A stretch of DNA of 64,000 nucleotides, taken from contig OX377204.1 of the NCBI GenBank assembly GCA_947396885.1, positions 44,131,139 to 44,195,138 on the forward strand. The letters run 5' to 3'. This document shows positions 42,600 through 54,907 of this stretch, piece by piece (position 1 is the stretch's first letter; every line of letters begins with the position of its first letter). The position numbers and the translations under genes were made by a program. The notes below the pieces were generated by a model. The model worked only from the letters and a program-made list of their open reading frames with translations, did no database searches and was not told the origin of the DNA. Source of the DNA: Heligmosomoides polygyrus polygyrus. Its lineage: Eukaryota; Nematoda; Chromadorea; Rhabditida; Heligmosomidae.

Positions 42600-43240
42600 A
42601 TACTTTGCAGTGAGCCTATTATATTTTGTGGTTGAGTGCGATTGCGAAAATCTCTAATTTCAGCTAGTCATCGACGACACGTCATTGCTGGTCCAAGTTG
42701 CAGGTCAGTTCAGTGTTGCTCCTCCATTCCTTCCGCTATATCACTTTCATTGTCAGTGCAATTTACGCGTCTGGTTTGTCACCTGAGATTTTTCTTGCTC
42801 ATTCTTTACAGCCATTCACTTGTTGCCAGTCCGATTTCTCAAGAATTGCCTTCAACCTTTACGTCTATTGTCCATTGCCCATAGTTCAACGCCTTTCTCA
42901 CGATTTGTTCTCTTCTCTTTTTCTTTGTTTTGTCCTCAGGCACGCTGCTCTAGGCTATGCAACCTTTCCAATAAGCCTGTTTGCTAATTCGTTGTGTTTG
43001 CTTTCTCTTGCCATGCTTCACTTGCTTTTCGCTCCCATTCACTGGTGAGATCGCAATAAACTTTATTGAGTTTCGAGGTCTCCGTGAGGAAAATAACACC
43101 ATATCGACATGACTTTCCACTTAAATGTCTACCCGTACGAGATGTAATGCATGTTATGAAGGAGTACACGAGAATGAGATGTGGTCGCGTTCGGAGGAAG
43201 GATCGGAGGTGGCAGGCAGGCTGAGTGCTTCGTTCTCCCG
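42600..43240. other. No gene recognised
   Basis: The T-rich, moderately open + strand frames here lack any recognisable domain. A tttcag near 42662 could be an acceptor, but no partner exon was found. Confidence 0.3.
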
Positions 43241-43241
43241 G

Positions 43242-43439
43242 CTACCAGAGGAGAATCCGAGCCAGGACCAGAGCGACGAGGTGGACCATCGTGACAGTTG
43301 CGGTGGAGTCGAGGGCGAGCCCTTCCCTCCAGATGCGGTCGCAGTCGAAAACGCAGCGGACCGTCGCGGCCTCCCAACGCGCCTCGTTGCAGGTGCACCT
43401 CGCCAGGTCGCCGCAGAACTCGCCACGGAACCGAACCAA
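43242..43439 (-). CDS. Candidate terminal exon, Cys-rich with hydrophobic C-terminus
   Basis: On the minus strand a consensus acceptor (tgctcgtttcag) precedes an open frame that runs FRGEFCGDLARCTCNEARW, then VRCVFDCDRIWREGLA, and ends with the hydrophobic TVTMVHLVALVLARILLW and a TAG. Five or more cysteines followed by a hydrophobic tail suggest a small secreted or GPI/membrane-anchored protein. All other frames of this GC-rich block are also open, which lowers confidence. I found no convincing upstream exon and do not recognise the family. Confidence 0.3.
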   Translation of the reverse strand: MVRFRGEFCGDLARCTCNEARWEAATVRCVFDCDRIWREGLALDSTATVTMVHLVALVLARILLW

Positions 43440-46280
43440 CTGAAACGAGCAGGTTACGAGACAGCCTTCGACAGGCGGCGGTTTCGTCGGGCCAGGAGCG
43501 CAGCGGGCGTTTCACCGCATCTGCACCTTCTGTGATATCTCGAGTCAAGGAAGGGTCGTCAGCTGAAGAGCTCATCGGGTCATGTGTAATCTGCCCTGCG
43601 GGGGTCGAAACAAGTCTGAGGGAGAAGTTGAGCCAATCCAGATTTGAACTCGTGTTTTTGTCGGCAACGCTTCGGGCGCTAGCGGCCGGATAACGATCCT
43701 CAGAACTTCCACTGAAGATCTCTAGAAAAGAAAGTCGGCCTTGAAGCGCTTGCCAGTCACTTCTCTAGAATCTGCCCTATGTGTGTTGAGCTCTGCAGCT
43801 GACATAGAAAGCCGTCGGATAAGCACTATAGTTATGCTTGTGAGAAATTTTATCGAACGAATGTACGATTTTACACGGTGTCGAAAATTTTCGAGCGAAT
43901 GAACGGTCGAATTTATTCGCTCATCATTTTTTCGAATGATCGAAAATATTATAAAATGGGTCCCATTTTCGTGCATTCGAATGTTCGAATAGTTGAGCAA
44001 GTTGATCCAAATGGTTTCAGTGCTAAAAGATTGAAAGTTTATTCGTTATTCAAGTAAAATCATCCAAATTTCGAATAATAACCGAGTACGGCTCCCTTTC
44101 GATGTTCGAATTCGAACAAATAACAAATATTCGAAAAATCCAGAAGTGTTCGAAGATCAAGAAATATCGAATATTCGACTATTCGAATAATTATTCGGAT
44201 AGTCGCTGGTGGCCGCCGTGTACGACTACGGCTGAGCCTGCGCTTTGTTTGGGACGATCAGTACCTGAAGACTACTTGATGGGGGGGGGGGTGGGAGGGA
44301 GGGGGAAAGCTTTCCCACCTCGGCGTAACACTGCTGCCGGAGTATTTTTATAACCGCCAGTACCGCTCACCTTGGAAAGCGAGCGGCTAAAGCTGTCGCA
44401 CGTGTCTTCGCTGCCGAAACCGAAGCTTTGAGCAATAGTGGAAGCTTCCATGATATAATTCTGAAAAAGCCGGACAGAATCTTGTGGTCGTCCTTCATTC
44501 TGGCTTCAGGTTATGACATTCTCTTTTTCCGAGAAGTCATTAACTTCTCTAGTAGCAGCTATCGATTTGCTCAGAGCTTCACGTTGTTCAAAGACCTAAA
44601 AATCAGTGACATGATTCAATTCACAGCTATATGCCGCTGTCGGTCCTCTTGCCTACAACATTACGGCTTGCGAGTATTTAAAAATTATGCACCAAATCTT
44701 GCAGAGTGCTACGCTGTGGATTGATATAAACCATGGGAGCCCTCGAAATGAGCTGTACACTTTTCATTGTTATTCAAGTAAGCGAATTGAATCCACTCAA
44801 AATGAACGGGTAATATGACCGACAGCAGTGAAGAGGATGACCCTGTCATGCAATGAGGTCCCGCTGGTGTCAGGAGTGCCGCAGGTGTGCAGCTCTGAGA
44901 CCGTTGGGAAGGGTATTTCAGCCTTTCCAAGAAAACTGTGGTAGAGCTGTTTTAACTCTCAGTCACTGACCAAACGGCATTTCCTACGTCCGTATGACGA
45001 AAGGCTTGGCTTTAGCGGAGGTCGACCTGCCGTCCCAATGAGTTTATGATATCCAAAGGAGGCCTGATGAATTTCACGTCAAAAATAGCCACTTCCCTTT
45101 TCAAGAAAGCTTTCTAAAATTGCATTTGCTTCACCAGGACCATATTTTTCGCAGATAGTGCTGGTTCCATGTACCTCAAGCTTACTAAGAACAATGCTTC
45201 TTCGCCAAACCTTGAATGCTTCATACGTAAATTCTCGAACTTTCTATTGAAGCCATAGCATCTTCACTGTGTTCGTGTAGTTTTACCACTCTTGGACAGC
45301 ATTTTTGTTTATTTGTTCGTTAGTTGTTCTCATGTTTTGGCTGTTCTGCTTGTATCTGACGTTTGCCTTAAGAAACGTAATTAAACTTGTACTTGGCGGT
45401 CAGCCATAGATGAAGATCCGAAAGTCATATGTCGTCCTGACCTGTTCTTGCTGTTGTTCGTCATTAGTCATCGCCCGCCGACAGATCAACATCGCATCTC
45501 TACTGCATGTCTGCTCGCACATCTGAATTAGCGTTCTTCATACAACGCACAGCGTTATCGAGCAGGAGGGAAATATTAAATAAATAATAGTACCCAACGC
45601 GGCCGCATATCACCTACGCCTGCTATTCGTGTTATTGGCTTGGCCGAGAAATGTATTATTGTTTTAAATCGAGAGCATTTTTCTCCTACGAACCAAGCTA
45701 CCGACGGCATGCAGGTACGAAATAGAAAGCCTTGAAACCTGGCAGGAACTCCATTATGAGGTTGACATTGTGTTGACAGTTAACCAAGCAAGCTTTGGGA
45801 CACTAACCATAGATCAGTGCTGCATGTTTCGAGCTCAGCACCTTCATGAATGGCTTACTAAGGTAGGTTGGCGCCGCGTTCTGCATGGTGAAGGACATCG
45901 CCAAGAAATGGGCTCCAACCGTTTTGGCCGGGGTCGAAGGATGGGTAATCGCGACGTGTGCTTAGCCATCGCCAGTGAGCGATCTCAATCGGTGAACGTG
46001 CTCTGCACCGCATTGCTCCGAAAGCATCGTGGGGGTCCCACTTCGCCACTCAGCTTCTCCACATGGGGATTCTGGTTCTGTCAGGAACGCTTGAATCGGC
46101 GAGTCCCACGTCGCGTAAGGTACAACGATGGCTTTGTAAAAAACGTTAAACGCGCGTTTCCTTAACGCGAAGTTCACCCGATGCGACCGAGCTGGAGAAG
46201 CGAGAATCGTTTCTGAACGAAGTTCAGCCATCCTCTATTTTCAGACGAAGCCAAGAACTATGCCTAACTTCGTCACCATC
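43440..46280. other. No gene recognised; AT-rich palindromic repeats at 43.85-44.2 kb
   Basis: A fourth cluster of ttcgaa/attcgaat repeats lies at 43850-44200, followed by a 10-base G run near 44281. Open frames at 44428-44724 and 45770-46165 show no domain that I recognise. I see no splice pattern linking them. Confidence 0.35.
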
Positions 46281-46282
46281 TA

Positions 46283-47333
46283 TTAGGTTGTCTCATAAGT
46301 CTTCGCGGTTTTTTTTCAACGATTCACTGCAGATTTCGCCGTCAGTCTCTTGCATAGCGCTGCATAGCTTTCGAAAGAGAATTGTTTGCTCTATCAGAAT
46401 ATTTATTGCATTTCTTTCTTCATCACGAATTTTGTCAATTTTTAGGTCGTTGAAGTGAAAAGTGAAAAAGTGAAAAGTAGCCATTTGCGCGCTTGTTCTC
46501 TTCGCTTAGGTTTGTGATTTTTTGCGCAGTTTATTATAGCACTTGGAAGGCAATGTTCTGTACTACAAGAATATGTGTTGGTAATATTTTCTCACTTGCC
46601 CTTTATTGATTTTTAGGCCATCAAATTGGGACGTCCGAAGGACGATGGTTATTTTTGCCGACAGCTCCTGCTCTGTGGTTGGACTTTTTGGGTTGATGTT
46701 ATACGTCATTCGAAAGAGAATGTCTTGCTCTATAAGAGTATGTGTCGCGTTTATTGATTTCTATTGAATATCAACAAAATGTCAAAAAGAGAAAAATCGT
46801 CTTCACCAACAACTCCTTCTCCTTCTTCAGTTGTTGATATTTGACAGAAATCAGCGCGAGCCAATAAACGCGACACAAATTCTTACTGAGCAAGACATGC
46901 TCTTCCAAACGACATATGACACCAAGCAAAAAAGTCCAACTACAGAATCGGAGTTTTGGTAAAAATTCGGACGGAAAAGTCGGGATTCCCAATTTGATGG
47001 CCTAAAAATCAATAAAGGGCAAGTGAAAAAATAGGACCACACATATTCTTGCAGAACAGAACATTGTCTTCCAAGTGCTATAAAAAACTGCGCAAAAAAT
47101 TACAAACCTAAGCAGAGAGAACAAGTGCGCAAATGGCTACTTTTTCACTTTTTCACTTTTCACTTCAAAGGCCTAAAAATTGACAAAATTCATTATCAAA
47201 AAAGAAATGCAAACACAATCTGATAGAGAAAACAATTCTCTTTCGAAAGCTATGCAGCGCTATGCAAGAGACTGACGGCGAAATCTGCAGTGAATCGTTG
47301 AAAAAAACGGCGAAGACTTATGGGACAACCTAA
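46283..47333. mobile_element. Near-palindromic mariner-end element (1051 bp) with TA duplication
   Basis: The left end TTAGGTTGTCTCATAAGTCTTCGC and the right end in reverse complement, TTAGGTTGTCCCATAAGTCTTCGC, begin inverted arms of about 500 bp that meet near 46800. Almost the whole element is therefore a diverged palindrome. Paired landmarks include gcatagcgctgcatagctttcgaaagagaa and its complement at 47240-47265, and caaattgggacgtcc/gggattcccaatttg. TA dinucleotides flank both ends, as expected for Tc1/mariner insertion. There is no transposase. It looks like a foldback derivative mobilised by a mariner transposase. Confidence 0.85.
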
Positions 47334-50300
47334 TATACTGTTAACTGTAATTGGCACAATAAATGTAAAATGTGAATGTAAATGTAGACAGCTGCGACAT
47401 TTCCGCGTCTGCGCTAGACTACATTGTTCGCAGCTCTCAAGTCTCGTAAACTGGAAATGTAAATTGGAGTATTCACTCGTGAGTCCGTAACAGTTGCTTG
47501 ATTTGAACCTAACGATGAGAAAAAGTGGTAAAACTTCCCGACGAATTTAACTCTTTGATGCTGGTTGTGCAAAAAGTAGTGTTCTGGGTCTTAGACAGAA
47601 ACTCGGAAATTCCTAGAAAATTGGAATATTCGTCAGTTTATTATTAATTCATGAGATTATTTTTTTTTTAAACGGGAAATCACATTTTTTCATTTTACGC
47701 AGAACTCAACCATGAAGTTGATATCCTGTCCTATCTCCACCTATGTATAAAAGAGTTTGTCCGTCGAGTGATCTAACCTAAGTGAGATACGCCGAATCAT
47801 CCACAGCGGGGGCGGTCGAGTGATCTATCCTAAGTGAGATATAGCTTAAATCGGATACCGTTCGAGGTGGTTCAGCGGTAGTTTAGATTCAGTACGCGAG
47901 CCAACCACACACCGACAGAGTAGTTTACCACAGCGTTTATCTTGAGATACTCAAACTTGGGTAATTAAACCAGGAATAAAGCACGGTAGATCAAAATGTA
48001 AGGCGAACAATCAGGCACATTAACTACCGGAGGTACAAAGTCGATTACACAAGGAGAACATAGAAGAATGATATATTGCCTGCGTGTTCAATGAGACCTA
48101 ATCGGACTGGGAGATCTGCGTCGATTAATTAATACAAAAAATGAGTGTATAAAAGAGGGATAAAAAATGATAGGGTACGGGTGCGGGCGCAGGGGAGAGG
48201 GCGAGTACGACGGGTGCGGGCGCCGGGGAGAGGGAGCAGTCGCCGCCACTCGCGACGGTCAGCTGGTCGGGTACTGTCTCCGAGGGCGGGGCATGAGCTT
48301 CTGCGTCTGCGTTGCCCTTTTTGCCGAGCCCTATTCTCCAAAAAGTGCAGATCGCTGCATAGCAGCGATATAGCTCATCATCTACAGCGCGGGCAAATTT
48401 TGTTATTGAACGTGGGATGTTGCTGCAGCAGGGGAAGCGCAGCCTTTTACAGCTTAACACAACAGCACCTACGTGCGTTTCCGAGCGTCCAGATTCAAAA
48501 GCCGTGCCGCCGATTTCGTGCTATGAGCATAGGAGGACCACTAAAGGGGTAAGAGTAGAAGAGGAACTTCGCCAGCGACCAGGAAAGAACGACCTGGAGG
48601 AGGCATCGGGATGGGGGCCGATAGGGGAACAATGAAGCAGGCCAGCAGGTGGTACCAAGAAGGGTTTAGGCAATAAGGAAGGACCAGTAGGGAGTCACCA
48701 ATAAGGGAGAGGGGTAGTAAGGAGGACAAGCAAGGGGGTTCATTACGAGGGGACCAGTAAGGGAGACCGGATTTAGAAGATGTGACACCGATGTCGGCAA
48801 TTGGCGTTCGCTCGCCGTCGTCGTGTCATGAGCGTGCGAGGGCTATTTAATTAGGCTAGAGTAGTAAGGAGGACCACGAGGGGGAGGGGAGGAGGGATCG
48901 ACAGGAAGAAGGGACCTGGAAGCGGAACCAGGACAGGGAACCAGCAAAAAGGGATCCGTAAGGTGCAGCCCCTTCACTCAACACGGCGACAACTGCGCGC
49001 GCTTCTGAGCTTCTCGATTCGGAAGACGGATCTTCTGAGCTTCTGTTTTCAGAAGACAGGTACTCTACGTCGGCTAGAAGTATCTAGGTAATGAAAATGT
49101 GTCTCAGGCGTCGTACGGCGAGAGTAGAATTCAGAACGTGAGATGCTGGTGCAGAGGAAGTGCGGCGGGCTCCTCACAGAGCGGCAACTTCACACCTTTC
49201 TGAGCGTCTGCATTCAGAAGACGGCTCCTCTACGTTTTGCTAGAAACATCTGGATGTAAGAAGATGTATCACCGGATCGTGCGACGAGCAGCCGCTTTCA
49301 GAATTCAGCGTGGGACTCTTCTGTAAGAGAGGAAGAGCAGCCTCTTCCTGCTTGACACAGCGGCATCTGCTCGTGTTTGTTAGCTTCTGGATTCAGAATA
49401 AGTGTTCGCTACTACTGTGCACGTTTCTGAGCGTCATGATTCAAAACCCGTGTCGCCGACTTCGTGCCATGAACATGGGAGGACCACTAAAGGGGTAAGT
49501 GTAGTGAGGGGACTTCGGGGGTGGGGGCCAGGAGAGCGACCACCAATGAATGACCTGAAAGATGGATCAGGATGGGACACAATAGTCAATAGGAGGGACA
49601 AAGACTACAATGAAGCAGACCAGGGGGTGGCACCAAGAAGGGTGGAGGCAATAAGGAGGGACCATTAGGGAGTTACAAATAAGTGGGAGCAGTAAGGAGG
49701 ACCAGCAAGGGAGACAAAGCGTGCGGAGTTAGGAGATGTGACAGATGTCGCGCGATGGGTGACCGCTCGCCGTCGTCGTGTCATTAGCGTGGGAGGGGGA
49801 GCGGATCGAACTTACGAATGGTAATCGCGACTGCGGCGACCGCGGCAACTGCCGCCGCACCGTAAATAGCCACTGCCGCGCCGCCGCTGATGACTGCCGC
49901 ATGGGTGGGGACCACTGCCGCGGACGCGACGACTGCTCCCTCGGACTTTGGTTGACTCTCTTAGTGGCCTTTGCCTAGTTATTTGACAAGTTCCAGTTTC
50001 AGCCAATTACTCCGGTAGTCAGGTTTTATTCGTTTACTTCTCCACTACATCAGAGCCACATTATTCAGCTCTTGTTGTCTCAATTACAATCAGGTATTCC
50101 TGTTTTACTCAGCAATTCTGCCCGGCCTTTGATACCTTGTTGCTCTTTCTCTTCAGCTATTCCGAATTTTCCTGGGTACTCCTTGCCTTCTATAGAGCTG
50201 ATAAGTTGCAAGGCTTAAGCCAACATGCAGTTGCTTGCGAATTCGTGACTATCGCCCTGTGCTTGAAGCCACAAGGGCTCCTCATGATCAGCAAGCCAGT

Positions 50301-50519
50301 GTAATAGTGGCTGAAAGTCTAAAAGTGAGGAACCGATGCTATAGGAAACTTGCATTTCCTTGATGTTCCTCGGAGGATATATTTCCGATTGTCAAATCAA
50401 CACGTAAGTTTGTAAGCCATTTTTTTACGAATTACTAGAAGCGAAGGATAAGAAGCTTGTTTCGCTGATTTCGTTTCAACTACATCAGTGCGCTGACTGA
50501 TTCTGTCCCTTATATACAG

Positions 50520-51450
50520 GGTCTCAAAAAAATGTATACACTGTTTGAAAGGTGATAACCTTGCTCACAATAAAGGTACAGAAGAAGTTAAGTGCTCGTA
50601 TAAAAGCTTAGGAAAATAAAAAATTTCTGGCATGTGAGCGGCATAGGATGCGCCATGGACTCGTCTGCAAATTTGTATTTTACACTCGATTGATTGTGTT
50701 TCGCTTGAATACTTGCATCATTTCTTCATAAAGTAGCCGCATCAATTGATTTGTGCTTCTTTTAAGGTTTAAAAGTTAAAAACACATAACCTATTGCGGC
50801 AAAATGCAGGAAATCTAAAAACCTAAAAATCTAGCAAAAAATCAAAAGACGGATAATGGGAATCTAAAAACGCATGTACTGTTTGAAAGGTTCTCACATT
50901 GTTGCTAGTGAAGCTTCTGAAGGTGATTGAGACTCATATGAAAGCGCAGGATAGCGAAAATTCTGTTCCGTGCAAATGGCTAAGATTGCGCCATGCCCCC
51001 GCTTGAAACCTTGCATTTTGGACTCGACTGATTGTGCATGGGCTGAATGTTTGTTACAATCTTGTTATTGCTTTGCCATATTAACCTGTGCTGTGCTTTT
51101 TTTAAACATTTAGAACCTGACAATGACGCGAAAGACACGTGACATTCAAGTTTATTGATTGCACAATTTAAGTGTGAGCAGGGGCCTCATTTCCCAAGAC
51201 GGATTCCTTGGGCTGATAAAGCAAAATCACGCTGAATGGAGAGGATGATAGGCATACTTGCAGCTAATGGGCGAGAGAAAACGTTAAAAGGAGCACACAC
51301 AGGTTAATGTGGCCAAGTGGTAGCAAGATGTCAACCTGCATTCAGCCCATGCACAGCCAATCGAGTCTGAAATTCAATTTTTCAGGCAGGGCATGGCGCA
51401 ATCTTGACAATTTACACGCCACGGTAATCTCGTTACCGTGTGCTTTCACA
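50520..51450. repeat. Diverged direct and inverted repeat copies (mariner-end-like)
   Basis: Two diverged direct copies, 50520-50790 and 50870-51130, share actgtttgaaagg(t), gcgccatg and ttgattgtg/ctgattgtgc landmarks. A third stretch near 51330-51410 (cattcagcccatgcacagcc, gggcatggcgcaatctt) is the reverse complement of part of the second. The start, tatacagggtctcaaaaaaatgtatacac, resembles Tc1/mariner-type termini. No coding capacity remains. Confidence 0.5.
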
Positions 51451-52187
51451 AGAGTCTCAAACATTTTCAAGGGCTCCACTAGCAGGACGTTCACGTTCAC
51501 ACGTGACGTCGGTCAAAAAGCGCTCCCTTCGGTATTTTCGCCATAGGCTACCTCCCGGGCCATAAAGGGAGCGTCTAGGTTAATTGGTTATTGCTAGCAA
51601 GGATAGAACACCAAAGACGGCATCGATCGAACACGAGGGGCCAGTGTGCCGGACTTGAAAATAATGTCCAAAGATCCTTTAAATTAAAATGTGTGAAGAA
51701 GATCTAGACCAACGAAGTATATCAAGGAAAGAAAGAGTGGCGAAAATGTCTATAGATCCCTGTCAGGAAGCATAAGAGAGGTTGAAAATAATCCTAAACA
51801 ACATGAAAGTTGGGGAGTACAACGAAATAGATAGGAAAAGTAGGGCAGAAGGACCGCAAGGAGACGGACTGAAACCACCCCAAGAACTTGTTGGTTATTT
51901 TAATCCATTGTAGAAGCCTGTTCTCCTCCCTTCACCCTTCACCTCTCGTCTCCCTTGCCACACGGAAGTCATCGCGGCCGCGGCCTGCGAGATCGCGCTG
52001 GCGGCGGCTCACGCGGCGAGTCAGTGGCCTCAGCCGCGGACTCGCCGCGATGCGGCATAGGTCGCCGCAATTAGCCATGGCGTTCGTAAGTTCAGGCCCT
52101 CACCCGCGTGGGAGAGCAACTTTATGAGGTAGAGATATAAGGGGGACCACGTCGGGGTGAGGTCGACCCAGAGAGCGACCAGGGGCC

Positions 52188-52545
52188 GTATTCATCAATG
52201 ACTTACACTTACAGAGAAAATTACAGACGAAATCCCTGATAAGCCGCGCTTCAAGCGATATGGTGAGGCGATATGTAAGCCGCGTTATCAGAGTTTTCCG
52301 CTGTGAATTCTCCGTTAAAGTTATATAAGTCGTTGATGGATCCGACCCCAGGAAGGAGGGACGTGGAGGTGGAACCAGGGGTCGGATCCATCAAAGACTT
52401 ACATAACTTTAACAGAGAATTCGCAGAGGAAGACTTAGATAACGCGGCTTATTGCTCACCATATCGCTTGAAGCGCGGCTTATCAGGGATTTCGGCTGTA
52501 ATTTCCTCTGTTCAATTGCTATAAGTCTTCAATGAAACCAATGAC
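52188..52545. mobile_element. Pair of mirrored MITE copies
   Basis: Two copies of a roughly 155-170 bp element lie in opposite orientation. The first starts ggccgtattcatcaatgact and ends gttgatggatccgacccc. The second starts ggggtcggatccatcaaaga and ends ataagtcttcaatgaaacc. Shared interior landmarks are cttcaagcgatatggtgag/ctcaccatatcgcttgaag and ccgcgttatc/gataacgcgg. The outer ends echo the gccgtattcatgaa ends of the MITE at 54.56 kb. No coding sequence. Confidence 0.65.
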
Positions 52546-52739
52546 GTTACTGGACGGTTCGGTGAGAATTCCTATGACGAAAGTAGTGAACGGGTTCACG
52601 CCGATAATGTACGCAGGAAAACCTAGATGTTAGCGAATTTTATGTTCTACAGATATTGCTTTTTGTAGGCCAGTGCAAGGCCGCGCAAGTGCGAGACACC
52701 CGTTAGGCGCATCGGAGCACTTGTTATATATAGAAGAGT

Positions 52740-54560
52740 TGTGTGTGTTTTTGTGTATGTCACTCAAGCGGTCCGAAACTTCAGCCCTGGGGGTGATCGA
52801 GGTCTCTGAACAAGTATATTCTTTCATTACCTTCTCATAAGAACTCGATCTCCTGGAGGCAGTGCTCACAGCGTGAGCGGAGACTGCGAGCAGGGGGATG
52901 ACGCCGCAGGTATGGCCACATGGGCGCGCGGCCGCGGCGCCTACAACCAGCCGATATGAACGCCCCCCCCCCCCCCCACACCCTCCCAGAGCAATCGGCA
53001 GGACCTCCGAGGCCCTGTTGGAATCTCGCCCAAGTCACCCAACTTTCCCGTGTATGCTGATGCGAACTATCAGGGAAGGAAAGGACCTCGACTTGTTCAA
53101 TAACTGGCCATTGCAAGTGACTAATATAATAATAGTCTAATATAATGTAATGCTGACCTTTCATTAAGCGTACGTAAATAAATAAGTATGTGAGTTCTCA
53201 AACGAGGCTGCAACAACGCACCCCAATCTAATTTATGGTTTCAGCAGCTTTTCAAAGAGTTATAACACCTTGGCAGACTTCCTAATGTGGTGAAGAGTCG
53301 CTTCTCTTTTCGACCCAAAAATAGTACATGGAATGCTGCGGTTGATTCCGAAACCTTGACTCGTTTGACATGCGTTAGCACACGGCACCCATATCACACC
53401 TGTCGCGCCTGATCCGGTGGGCACTGAAACGTTAGCCACAGGTGGACCAGCTCGTCACTGTCGTTCGATTTCGAACTCCCGATGAAACCGTGCGAAAAAA
53501 GGGATACATTGGAGCAAAGCCATGTCACCACATTACCGCTTCGACATCACACACGGCGGTGGGTTAAGTGCTGGATCCCGTGGTCTTCTTACGCTTCCAA
53601 CGCCGCAACGCCACCCTCAGATCGAGCGGCTCTAGGGCCACGTCCAAGACCCTCCAAAAACTCGTTCGCACTTACTTTTTTAAACGTACGCTAAATAGCG
53701 AGTACTATACTGGCTGAATGCGCACTTTGACATACACACGATCACTGTAGAAGCAGGATTGGTTTTGTGCTCCAAAAAGGAATCGTTTAACGCCATGCTT
53801 TAATCATCATCCTCTGCCATAGAATCAGTTTGTGCGAGGGTCTACCTGTCGACCGTATCCTTTGTAGGCGAGGAAAACGTGTAGAGGCAGCTTCTTCCCG
53901 AACACCATGTGGTACTGGACGGATGCGACCTGAAAGAGAAGCTCTGGTGGCGGCAGTGAGCCATTGGAAAGGCCAATGCCTACTGACCGCTGCAGCGATT
54001 TGCTCAGAACAGCCGGGGTAGTGAAAGCACAGAGAGAATCGGCGGACATCGTGGCACAGCATAAGGTTGGTGCTGTCTGGAAACACTGATAGATTTATGG
54101 AATCGGAAGCCTACCAGAGAGACATGCATATAATGAGAAAACGCAGAGACAATTAGAATGCTGGAAGCCCTCTTTTAAATCAATTCAGTACAATTCATTT
54201 ACGCATCCTACGATGCCATTTTAATCACAACACGTAAAGACTATCAGTGGAACGAAACTCGATAGAACATAGAAAACAAATAAAAAGAAAGTGGAAGAAA
54301 AGAAAAAACAAAAACTAGAGCTAGAGTCAGGTTGCTGTCAACTATTATACTGCTGCGCTGATCATAAAAGCAAATGCAAGCTCATTTTTAAACTCAACCA
54401 TTATAGATTGATCCACTTAAATCATTGTGTTCTTGAATGCTCTTTAAATAGTAGGCAACGCAAGGGATAACAACGCTCTTCACGAGTACCAAGCATGGTG
54501 GAGAACCTGACACTGGATTGAGGCTAGCTGAAAGGCAATGTCTGGAGAACGCACGATCAG
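52740..54560. other. No gene recognised
   Basis: A C run (52962-52977, ccccccc-type) and moderately GC-rich sequence near 52.9-53.0 kb are followed by AT-rich DNA. Open frames here (52835-53164 on the minus strand, 53482-53694, 53787-54086) have no recognisable domain or splice context. A single copy of the gcgccacttgagcg/cactcaagcggtcc block ties 52.76-52.81 kb to the repeats at 39 kb. Confidence 0.35.
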
Positions 54561-54562
54561 AG

Positions 54563-54681
54563 GCCGTATTCATGAAGCGGCGGGAGCGGGAGATAAGCGA
54601 TATCATAGCGATATCATCTCTCGCCTCGGTGGCTTCCCGTAGGAAGCCGGGAAGATCCCGGGAACGTTCATGAATACGGCT
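54563..54681. mobile_element. Small MITE with GCCGTATTCATGAA ends
   Basis: Terminal inverted repeats ggccgtattcatgaa and ttcatgaatacggct flank about 90 bp. The interior itself contains the palindromes gcgatatcatagcgatatc and ggcttcccgtaggaagcc. No coding capacity. The ends are related to those of the mirrored pair at 52.19 kb. Confidence 0.7.
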
Positions 54682-54907
54682 ACAGGAGTGCAACATAAAC
54701 AAAACACTTCTGAACATCACTCTCTCTTAGCGATTTTTTCTTACTTTAGATTTTACTACTAGGTCGTTGCATACGAGATGACCGATTTTGACATAAAATT
54801 TTGACAGACCATAACTTTACTTCGAAGCAATTTTTTTCGGGCAAGAACTACTTTAAGCATTTCGTTAACACAAAAGACAAAATTGTTGAAGAAAAAAGTG
54901 CAATCAA

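Larger units (their letters stand above)
47732..52733 (+). mobile_element. Helitron-like element C (with internal insertions)
   Basis: The 5' end reads TCTCCACCTATGTATAAAAG, matching the TC-n-ACTATATA starts of A, B1 and B2. Twice in the first 120 bp it has gtcgagtgatct(a/t)(a/t)cctaagtgagata. Modules at 48.41-48.55 and 49.30-49.50 kb (ggatgttgctgcagcaggggaagcg, tgagcataggaggaccactaaaggggt) match element A. The 3' part (atgacgttactggacgg at 52547, cctagatgttagcgaatttt at 52622) ends in the stem AAGTGC-GAGACACCC-GTTA-GGCGCATC-GGA-GCACTT (52687-52722) and TTATATATAG. Insertions inside include repeats at 50.5-51.45 kb and MITEs at 52.19-52.54 kb. No Rep/helicase ORF is seen. Confidence 0.5.

Noticed and set aside
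43129..43693. Four overlapping open frames of 90-148 residues in a GC-rich block
   Set aside because: Most cannot all be coding; only the minus-strand frame with an acceptor and cysteine pattern was kept, at low confidence.
45770..46231. Overlapping open frames on both strands (131 and 89 residues)
   Set aside because: I saw no recognisable domain, splice context or repeat relationship; the + frame only loosely resembles transposon-type basic sequence.
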